From positions 1 through 5,961 of the forward strand of contig JAJYSO010000125.1 of the NCBI GenBank assembly GCA_021793535.1: DNA of 5,961 bases. Reading direction: 5' to 3'. Under the pieces are notes generated by a model. The model saw only the letters and a list, made by a program, of their open reading frames with translations. It ran no database searches and was not told where the DNA came from. Shown piece by piece: positions 1 to 5,961 of this stretch; within the stretch, counting starts at the first letter, position 1, and every line of letters starts with the position of its first letter. The position numbers and the translations under genes are program-made. Source of the stretch: Bacteroidota bacterium (GTDB lineage Bacteria > Bacteroidota > Bacteroidia > Flavobacteriales > Flavobacteriaceae).

Positions 1-24
1 CTATGGATTGCATGCAATCCATAG
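1..24. repeat. Perfect 24-bp palindrome upstream of the operon
   Basis: The first 24 bases equal their own reverse complement; the half-site is CTATGGATTGCA and the centre reads GCATGC. As RNA it could fold into a 10-bp stem with a CATG loop. It lies about 100 bp before the hydrolase start and about 41 bp before the proposed -33 element. Such symmetry fits a binding site for a dimeric regulator, but the role is inferred. No T-tract directly follows it, so an intrinsic terminator for an upstream + strand gene is not supported. All three frames entering from the left meet a stop (22-24, 32-34, 45-47), so it is not inside a long + strand gene continuing into the window. The window begins exactly at its edge, so it could extend further left. 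Confidence 0.85.
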
Positions 25-65
25 GAATGATTGATAAAGGACTATAAATTAATTTTTTTATATTC

Positions 66-95
66 TTGCATATATCTAAAAAATTATTAATTTCG
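66..95 (+). promoter_or_regulatory. Candidate Bacteroidota-type promoter for the hydrolase-SusCD operon
   Basis: TAATTTCG at 88-95 matches the Bacteroidota -7 consensus TAnnTTTG with one mismatch. A TTG at 66-68 sits 19 bp upstream, the spacing expected for the -33 element. Transcription would begin near position 101, leaving a short leader of about 20 nt before the ATG at 124. The leader carries no Shine-Dalgarno motif, which is common in this group. The surrounding DNA is very AT-rich, so a chance match is quite possible. Confidence 0.35.
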
Positions 96-123
96 ACTAG
101 TTTTCACCTTCAATATCTTAAAT

Positions 124-2007
124 ATGTTTAGAAAATACTCTTTATTATTAACATTACTGATAACTTTTATTTTCGCTAGTGTATCCTTACAAGCACAAGA
201 AGATGTACTTCAAAGATTGGAGGAAGAGGCGATTATGGAGTTGAAGGTGATGATGCCTATGCGAGACGGCGTACGCCTTGCGACAGACATTTACCGGCCT
301 AAAACGGATCAACCGGTACCGATTATTTTTTATAGAACACCTTATAATTTTAATCCTTGGGTAGATGGAGAGCCACAGACTCGAATGGCGCAAGAGGCGT
401 ATGCAGCGGTTAAAAGGGGTTATGCCTTTGTTGTACAAAATGAGCGGGGTCGCTTTTTTTCCGAAGGAAACTGGGATATTCTGGGGACTCCTTTGACAGA
501 TGCTGAGGATGCCTACAAATGGATGCGTGATCAGTCGTGGTCCAATGGAAAAATTGGACTTACTGGTTGCTCATCTCCTGCCGAATGGCAATTGGCAGCA
601 GCTTCTCTCGACCATCCAGCTGATGCCATGGTGCCTATGGGATATGGCGCTGGCATTGGGACAGTTGGGAAGTATCATGAACAAGGCAACTGGTTTCGTG
701 GCGGTGCAGAGCAAATGCTGTTTTATTCATGGCTCTATGGCGTAGAGCAGGATATATTCAAACCGCGTATTCCCAAAGAAGCTACCCAGGAAGATTTGCA
801 GCGTATTTCGCGCTTTTACGATCTCTCTCCAAAAAACCCGCCAGTGGATTGGGCGAAAGCATTAACCCACTTGCCTTTGGAGGATATCCTTCAAAACGTT
901 CATGGCAAGAGAGAGATTTTTGACAAGATGATTCGACGTAAACCCAATAGTAAAGATTGGTTCAAGGGAGGGTTGTACCAAGAAGGAATGGATTTCAATT
1001 CCCCAAGTTTTTGGTTTGTTTCTTGGTATGATGTATCGGTAAGCCCCAATATTGAATTGTTCAATCATATTCACAAAGACAACCCGAGCTCTGAAATTCG
1101 GGATAATCAATATTTGGTTATTGCGCCTACCTTACATTGTTCCTATCAACGGGCGACACAAAATACAGTAGTCGGCCAGCGCAGCGTAGGAGATGCACGC
1201 CTGAACTATGATGAACAAATTTACGATTGGTTTGATTTCTTACTCAAAGGAGAAGACACAGGTTTTAAGGAGAAAACACCTCGTGTTCAGTACTATACCA
1301 TGGGTAGTAACCAATGGCAGTCCGCGCAGGAATTTCCTCCTAAAAGGGCAGAAGAGACTACCTTTTATCTGAATAGTGAAAATAAAGCAAACAGCTTGTA
1401 TGGAGATGGAATATTGACTCTTGATGAGCCCACAGGTGAGGGATTCGATGAGTTTACCTATGACCCGATGAATCCCGTGCCTTCTCATGGCGGAAATGTG
1501 TGTTGTACAGGAAACGCAGTACAAGGCGGAGCTTTTGATCAAAAAGGGCTTGAAGTGCGAGAGGACATCTTGGTTTATTCTACTGACCCTCTTGAAGAAG
1601 GGGTAGAGGTTACCGGTTTTATTGAGCCTACGCTATATGTTTCTTCAGATGCCAAGGATACGGACTTCACGGTTAAGTTAATCGATGTTTATCCTGATGG
1701 AACAGCCTATAACCTCCATGAAACCATTATGCGGGCACGCTATAGAGAAGGTTACGATCGAGAAGTTTTTATGGAGAACGGAAAGGTGTATAAATTGGAA
1801 CTCACTCCTCTTGCAACCAGTAATTATTTTAAAAAAGGTCACCGTATCCGAATAGAAATATCCAGTAGTAATTTTCCCCGATTTGCGAGAAATCTAAATA
1901 CGGGCGGAAATAATTATGATGAAAAGGAGGGTGTTGTTGCCCGGAATAAAATACACCATTCGGCCGAATATCCTTCTCATATCAAGATTCCAATTGTTCG
2001 TGAATAA
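124..2007 (+). CDS. Exported CocE/NonD family serine hydrolase (peptidase S15-like)
   Basis: A 627-residue alpha/beta hydrolase of the CocE/NonD (X-Pro dipeptidyl-peptidase S15-like) family, whose members hydrolyse ester or amide bonds of small acyl or peptidyl compounds. Residues 1-24 form a signal peptide (basic start, hydrophobic core, SLQA then Q25), placing the enzyme in the periplasm or outside. The N-terminal strand [16 protein letters not shown] (44-59) and RTPY with Tyr74, the likely oxyanion residue, are typical. The nucleophile elbow reads GCSSPAEW with Ser150. Asp303 in SWYD and His338 in APTLHC complete the expected triad, and a helical cap lies between about 175 and 290. The C-terminal jelly-roll domain (about 385-627) carries FPRF (584-587), RNLNTG and the late HHS...PSHI motif. 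Odd points: the elbow lacks the usual GxSYxG, and Cys149 and Cys339 abut the catalytic residues. The ATG at 124 is chosen because it begins the signal peptide; no RBS is visible. The gene lies 35 bp before the SusC gene. Family and triad are secure; the substrate is not known. Confidence 0.93.
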   Translation: MFRKYSLLLTLLITFIFASVSLQAQEDVLQRLEEEAIMELKVMMPMRDGVRLATDIYRPKTDQPVPIIFYRTPYNFNPWVDGEPQTRMAQEAYAAVKRGYAFVVQNERGRFFSEGNWDILGTPLTDAEDAYKWMRDQSWSNGKIGLTGCSSPAEWQLAAASLDHPADAMVPMGYGAGIGTVGKYHEQGNWFRGGAEQMLFYSWLYGVEQDIFKPRIPKEATQEDLQRISRFYDLSPKNPPVDWAKALTHLPLEDILQNVHGKREIFDKMIRRKPNSKDWFKGGLYQEGMDFNSPSFWFVSWYDVSVSPNIELFNHIHKDNPSSEIRDNQYLVIAPTLHCSYQRATQNTVVGQRSVGDARLNYDEQIYDWFDFLLKGEDTGFKEKTPRVQYYTMGSNQWQSAQEFPPKRAEETTFYLNSENKANSLYGDGILTLDEPTGEGFDEFTYDPMNPVPSHGGNVCCTGNAVQGGAFDQKGLEVREDILVYSTDPLEEGVEVTGFIEPTLYVSSDAKDTDFTVKLIDVYPDGTAYNLHETIMRARYREGYDREVFMENGKVYKLELTPLATSNYFKKGHRIRIEISSSNFPRFARNLNTGGNNYDEKEGVVARNKIHHSAEYPSHIKIPIVRE

Positions 2008-2042
2008 TCCTAACCCATATTCTTGTTTTTAAATACACCATT

Positions 2043-5015
2043 ATGAAAGTTAAATTTATACTTGGTAGCATTTGTATGTTACTTTTTACCCAGCTCGGTT
2101 GGGCGCAGTTTACCTTAACGGGTACTGTTACCGATGCTCAGACCGGCGAACCCCTGATGGGGGCAAACGTGCTTCATCAGCCGAGCTCACGTGGAGCGAC
2201 AACAGATTTCAATGGGGAGTTCTCCCTGGATCTTCCAGAAAATCAAGTCACCTTGCTGGTTACTTTTGTGGGTTATGCCAACAAAGAGGTCGGTGTAAAT
2301 GCTTCCGATGCCAATATCGAGATACAAATGGATCCTGATGTGGCCAGTTTAGGTGAATTGGTCATTACCGGATTGGCCAGTAAAGTAAAGCGAGAGAATC
2401 TTGCCAATGCGGTCACCACGGTAAACGCCGATGAGCTGACGGGTACTGTGGCTTCCCCTACAATTGACAATGCCCTTTCTGGTAAAATTCCCGGGGCAAA
2501 TATACGGGGAACAGGAGGCGCTCCGGGAGGTGGGTTTAATGTGCAAATGCGGGGGATTAGTACCTTAGGAGCAGGTTCTTCCCAGCCCTTATACATTATT
2601 GACGGGATTTATGCGAATAACTCTACCATTAGTAACGGGAGGTCTGATGTAATTGGTGCAACCAGTGCAGCTGAGGATAATGGAGGAAACCGTTTGGCTG
2701 ACTTGAACCCGGAGGATATTCAAAGTATTGAAATTCTCAAAGGTCCCTCGGCAGCTGCTATCTATGGTCAACGTGCTAATGCGGGTGTTGTAATCATTAC
2801 CACTAAGCGCGGTGTGACAGGAAAGACAAAAGTTTCGGTTTCTCAGAATGTAGGTTTTTCGAGCGCCTTAAACCTGTTGGGTGTGGCTTCTTGGAATGAA
2901 GAAAAAATTCGGAATCGCTATTCCGGAGAGCAGGCTGATAGAGAAGTGGAAAAGTTTTTAGACGCACAGGCTCATGGTAATATTTATGATTATGAAAAAA
3001 TGATATATGGAAATACAGGTTTGACTTATCAAACTGATGTAAGTGTTTCAGGAGGGGATAACAAAACAAAGTTCTTTTTATCGGGGGGGCTGAGCCAAGA
3101 GGATGGAATTGTAAAAAATACTGGTTTTGCCCGCCGTAGTATACGGGCTAATATTGATCACAAAATTACAGATGATATCAAGATTGCTTCCAGTTCATAT
3201 TTCAGTCGTTCCGGTAACGATAGAGGGTTTACCGGTAATCAAAATGGGTCTGGAGGATCGCTGGGTTATACTCTTGCCTATACTCCTTCATATGCGCAAT
3301 TACTTCCAGATGAGAATGGCATGTATCCCAATAACCCCTATTTTGACGATAATCCTTTAGCTATTATTGAGTTTGCCAAAAACCAAGAAAAAGTCACGCG
3401 CTTTATTCAATCTATAGAACTCAATACTGATTTGGTTAAGAATGACAACACCATGCTTTCCTTTAACATCAAAGGAGGTGTTGATTTCTTGAACTACAAC
3501 AGTATGATTTACTTCCCTGAGTTTCTTCAAAATCAGCAGGCTGTTTCTAATCCGGGAGATGTGATTCGGACCAAACAAGATGATATGAATACCAACTTAC
3601 AGGCAGTTCTATTGTTCAATAAAGAGTTAGGGGATTTTGGATTAACTACTCAATTAGGCTTTACGCGATTTGAGCAGCAAACGAATCTTCAACGTTTGCG
3701 TGGCCAAGGTTTGGTAACCGGACAAAATAGTGTCAAGCAGGCAGAAGTGCAATCCGTATTGGATCAGTCGACCCAGAAAGTTGTGGATTTGGGATGGTTC
3801 GGGCAAGAAGAGGTGAACTGGGATGACAAATTGATTGGGACTGTAGGACTGCGTTTGGACCGGTCTTCTCTTAATTACCAACAAAATAAGTACTATTTAT
3901 TTCCCAAGGCATCTTTAGCTGCAAATATTGCCAATTTTGACTTTTTTAATGTAGATGCGGTCAATCAATTAAAGTTACGTGTGGCTTATGGAGTTACAGG
4001 AGGAGTACCCAATTATGGAGATATCTACCGAGCTTTGAACAGTAGCAACATCGGAGGTAATTTAGGACTTACAGTATCCACTAGAGATGTAGATCCTAAT
4101 TTGAAACCGGAAAGAGCGCAAGAATTGGAGTTTGGTACCGATATTAGCTTGTTCCAAAACCGAGTTTCTCTATCAGCAACTTATTACATTAAAAACGTAG
4201 AAGATCTTATTTTGGATTTACCCACGGCCAGCTCTACCGGGGTAACGGCTATTGCCACCAATGCAGCAGAGCTCAGTAATAAGGGAATTGAATTAGGGCT
4301 CAACCTTGCTCCTGTTCGCACCGCTTCTTTTTCTTGGAATTCAGACATCTTATTTTGGAAGAATACCACAAAGATGACCTCTTTGCGCATTCCTGCTTTT
4401 GTAACCGGCGGCTTTGGAGTTTCTCTTGGAAACTATTTAATTCAAGAGGGATACTCTCCTGAGACCATTGTTGGAACACCAGCTATAGGCGGCGATGGGA
4501 ATCCTCTTTATACGATTTATGGACATGCCCAACCGGATTTTCAAATGTCGTTTGGAAATGAATTTTCCTTTTTAAATGGCTTTAAATTTAACTTTCTCTT
4601 CCATTGGAGCAAAGGAAACCACAACATTAACCTGTTTGAATTCTTAACGGATGACGGGGGAACTTCGAACGATTGGAATAAAGATTCAAATGGTGATGGT
4701 ATTACAAATGGAGAAGAAAGACTTAGTTCAAGCTATTTGCCAGAAGTGTATGTACAAGATGCCAGTTATATAAAACTCCGTGAAATTGGGCTGCACTACA
4801 CGGTTCCTGATGCTTTCTTACAGAAAACTTTTGGTTCAACCATAGAGAGTTTGCGTTTTGGTGTATCTGCACATAATGTCTTGATGTGGACTCCCTACCG
4901 GGGATATGAACCCGAAGTATCAGCCTTTGGAACTCAAGCTGTAAATCAGTCTGTGGATGTGGCGCCATATCCTTCGTCACGTAAGGTCCTGTTTAGTGTA
5001 AAACTTGACTTTTAA
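2043..5015 (+). CDS. SusC/RagA-type TonB-dependent outer-membrane transporter
   Basis: A complete 990-residue SusC-like transporter, within the usual range of about 950-1100. It imports oligomeric nutrients across the outer membrane using TonB/ExbBD energy, normally with a SusD lipoprotein as lid. Residues 1-21 are a signal peptide ending GWA before Gln22. A carboxypeptidase-regulatory-like (beta-sandwich) domain follows at about 24-98 (LTGTVTDAQTGEPLMGANV ... FVGYANKEV). The TonB-box-like segment is LGELVITG (103-110). The plug domain spans about 115-257 and contains GANIRGTGGAPGGG, MRGIST, PLYIIDGIY and DLNPEDIQSIEILKGPSAAA, ending in the family signature IYGQRANAGVVIITTKRG. The rest is the 22-strand-type barrel, closing with an aromatic-ended last strand (SVKLDF). 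Between DGIY and DLNPED there is an Asn/Ser/Gly-rich extension of about 30 residues. An EF-hand-like loop lies at 881-892, and seven consecutive G bases lie at 3083-3089. No cysteine is seen after the signal peptide. The stop is 11 bp before the SusD start. The ligand cannot be read from the sequence. Confidence 0.97.
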   Translation: MKVKFILGSICMLLFTQLGWAQFTLTGTVTDAQTGEPLMGANVLHQPSSRGATTDFNGEFSLDLPENQVTLLVTFVGYANKEVGVNASDANIEIQMDPDVASLGELVITGLASKVKRENLANAVTTVNADELTGTVASPTIDNALSGKIPGANIRGTGGAPGGGFNVQMRGISTLGAGSSQPLYIIDGIYANNSTISNGRSDVIGATSAAEDNGGNRLADLNPEDIQSIEILKGPSAAAIYGQRANAGVVIITTKRGVTGKTKVSVSQNVGFSSALNLLGVASWNEEKIRNRYSGEQADREVEKFLDAQAHGNIYDYEKMIYGNTGLTYQTDVSVSGGDNKTKFFLSGGLSQEDGIVKNTGFARRSIRANIDHKITDDIKIASSSYFSRSGNDRGFTGNQNGSGGSLGYTLAYTPSYAQLLPDENGMYPNNPYFDDNPLAIIEFAKNQEKVTRFIQSIELNTDLVKNDNTMLSFNIKGGVDFLNYNSMIYFPEFLQNQQAVSNPGDVIRTKQDDMNTNLQAVLLFNKELGDFGLTTQLGFTRFEQQTNLQRLRGQGLVTGQNSVKQAEVQSVLDQSTQKVVDLGWFGQEEVNWDDKLIGTVGLRLDRSSLNYQQNKYYLFPKASLAANIANFDFFNVDAVNQLKLRVAYGVTGGVPNYGDIYRALNSSNIGGNLGLTVSTRDVDPNLKPERAQELEFGTDISLFQNRVSLSATYYIKNVEDLILDLPTASSTGVTAIATNAAELSNKGIELGLNLAPVRTASFSWNSDILFWKNTTKMTSLRIPAFVTGGFGVSLGNYLIQEGYSPETIVGTPAIGGDGNPLYTIYGHAQPDFQMSFGNEFSFLNGFKFNFLFHWSKGNHNINLFEFLTDDGGTSNDWNKDSNGDGITNGEERLSSSYLPEVYVQDASYIKLREIGLHYTVPDAFLQKTFGSTIESLRFGVSAHNVLMWTPYRGYEPEVSAFGTQAVNQSVDVAPYPSSRKVLFSVKLDF

Positions 5016-5026
5016 AAATAAAAATC

Positions 5027-5961
5027 ATGAATATGAAAACGTTATTTTCTCGTCATTACGCGTTACTTGTCTTGCTCCTTACATTTTTTGTAGCCTGTGA
5101 GATTGTGGATCCTGAGAGTATTGAAGATCCGAATAACCCTTCTGTAGGTGAAGTGTTGCAAAATGCTAACAAAGCTCAACTTCAGAACCTGATGACAGGT
5201 CTGGAAGTCCGTCATCGCACAGGTGCAGAGAATTTCTTGGCAACTATAGGTACTTTTGGAAGAGAGATTTACCCCATGAGGGCATCTGACCCTCGGGATA
5301 TGTTGGAGCTTTTAGGTATACAGGAAGGAGCAAATGCTGAAACGGAGCCTAGCTTTAGAGGAATGGGTACTGTTTGGGATAACCCTTATGCTGCTATCCG
5401 GCAAGCTAATCTTTTGTTGGAAGCCCTAGACAATACAGACGTAATTGACGAGCAGCAGAAAAAAGGTTACTTTGGGGTTGCAAAAACCTTTCAGGCCTTT
5501 CAATATCTCATTCCATTACTTACACAATCTAAAGAGAATGGGATTCGTATTGATGTTAATGACCCTTTGGATCCGGGTCCTTTTGTACCCTTTGATCAAG
5601 GCATTAAATTCATACGTGATTTGTTGGATGAGGCCAAAAATGATCTTCAGGCTGCAGGGAGTGATTTTGACTTTGAATTATCAGATGGAATAGCAGATTT
5701 TAATACCCCTCAAACTTTCTTGCTTTTAAATCGCGCAATTGCGGCACGAGTGGCTATTTATGGCGAAGACTGGGAGGGGGCTTTGGAAGCATTAGAGGAG
5801 GCAAAGCCCTTTTTTGAGCTTTCATCCGGAGCCGATGTGCTGAATAGAGGGGCCTATTTTGTATATTCAGGTCCACCAGATGCTTTTAACCCGCGCTACT
5901 ACCCCAGAAACTCTGAAACGGCACAAATAGAGTTGGTGCATCCCTCTATGATTGCAGATGC
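5027..5961 (+). CDS. SusD/RagB-type surface lipoprotein, 3' end cut by the window
   Basis: An open frame begins with ATG at 5027 and runs to the window edge without a stop: 311 full codons plus two bases, against about 450-550 in complete family members. It starts MNMKTLFSRHYALL and has a lipobox ending FFVAC with Cys24 as the lipidated residue. The acidic stretch after Cys24 (EIVDPESIEDPNNPS) suits surface export of Bacteroidota lipoproteins and resembles other SusD N-termini. TPR-like helical segments are visible: WDNPYAAIRQANLLLEAL from Trp117, YFGVAKTFQAFQYLIPLLTQ from Tyr148, and NRAIAARVAIYGEDWEGALE from Asn235, which matches the ALLARVYLY..GDY..AL pattern of the family. It follows the SusC gene by 11 bp of A-rich DNA, the standard susC-susD order. 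SusD proteins bind the ligand and cap the SusC barrel. The ATG at 5033 is an alternative start that would keep the lipobox; neither start has a Shine-Dalgarno. The ligand-contacting C-terminal part is not in view. Confidence 0.95.
   Translation, partial: MNMKTLFSRHYALLVLLLTFFVACEIVDPESIEDPNNPSVGEVLQNANKAQLQNLMTGLEVRHRTGAENFLATIGTFGREIYPMRASDPRDMLELLGIQEGANAETEPSFRGMGTVWDNPYAAIRQANLLLEALDNTDVIDEQQKKGYFGVAKTFQAFQYLIPLLTQSKENGIRIDVNDPLDPGPFVPFDQGIKFIRDLLDEAKNDLQAAGSDFDFELSDGIADFNTPQTFLLLNRAIAARVAIYGEDWEGALEALEEAKPFFELSSGADVLNRGAYFVYSGPPDAFNPRYYPRNSETAQIELVHPSMIAD

Noticed and set aside
3..47. Tiny 14-codon frame starting ATG at 3 and ending TAA at 45-47, as a possible leader peptide.
   Set aside because: It lies upstream of the proposed transcription start, has no RBS, and its codons largely restate the palindrome.
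1..60. Palindrome plus the T-run at 53-59 as a rho-independent terminator for an upstream gene.
   Set aside because: The T-run is 28 nt from the end of the stem; intrinsic terminators have the U-tract immediately after the hairpin.
46..93. Short AT-only inverted repeats, AAATTAATTT at 46-55 and AAATTA-T-TAATTT at 81-93.
   Set aside because: They lie in an extremely AT-rich leader where such symmetry is expected by chance; the second overlaps the proposed -7 element and I see no third copy.
454..460. Run of seven T in the hydrolase gene as a slippage site.
   Set aside because: It encodes conserved Phe-Phe in the RGRFFSEG motif, and A/T runs of this length are ordinary in AT-rich DNA.
2008..2042. 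Separate promoter or terminator between the hydrolase and transporter genes.
   Set aside because: The 35-bp gap contains no inverted repeat and no good TAnnTTTG element at a usable distance; read-through is the simpler reading.
2273..2596. 107-codon open frame on the - strand inside the transporter gene.
   Set aside because: It lies wholly antisense to the conserved plug domain, and its Pro-rich translation looks like a mirror of Gly-rich coding sequence and not a real protein.
5445..5693. 82-codon + strand frame overlapping the SusD-like gene.
   Set aside because: It is out of frame with a clear SusD-type reading that spans the region without interruption.

Overview
The window holds one co-directional block, all on the + strand: an exported CocE/NonD-type serine hydrolase (124-2007), a complete SusC/RagA-type TonB-dependent outer-membrane transporter (2043-5015), and the first 311 codons of a SusD/RagB-type surface lipoprotein (5027 to the window edge). 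Positions 1-123 form an AT-rich leader that opens with a perfect 24-bp palindrome. The SusC-SusD pair, the moderately AT-rich DNA, starts preceded by A/T-rich sequence instead of Shine-Dalgarno motifs, and a plausible TTG/TAnnTTTG-type promoter all point to the Bacteroidota or a close sister phylum (Balneolota/Rhodothermota). The sequence alone does not fix the genus.

The gaps between genes are 35 bp and 11 bp and contain no terminator-like hairpin, so the three genes are probably co-transcribed. By family knowledge, SusC and SusD form a lidded outer-membrane complex: SusD captures an oligomeric ligand at the surface and SusC carries it into the periplasm with TonB-derived energy. The hydrolase has a signal peptide and would act in the periplasm or beyond. 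Its family cleaves ester or amide bonds (cocaine and amino-acid esters, beta-lactam side chains, X-Pro dipeptides). The simplest inference is therefore a small uptake locus for a peptide-like or acylated substrate. No glycoside hydrolase, polysaccharide lyase or sulfatase is present in the window, so a glycan role has no support here. The substrate is unknown.

I found no clear sign of a previously undescribed system. The points worth a second look are the palindrome upstream of the operon, the altered nucleophile elbow of the hydrolase (GCSSPA in place of GxSYxG) with cysteines directly beside the catalytic Ser and His, the enzyme-first gene order, a run of seven G in the transporter gene, and a possible calcium-binding loop in the transporter barrel. 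The other open frames on either strand look like shadows of these three genes.
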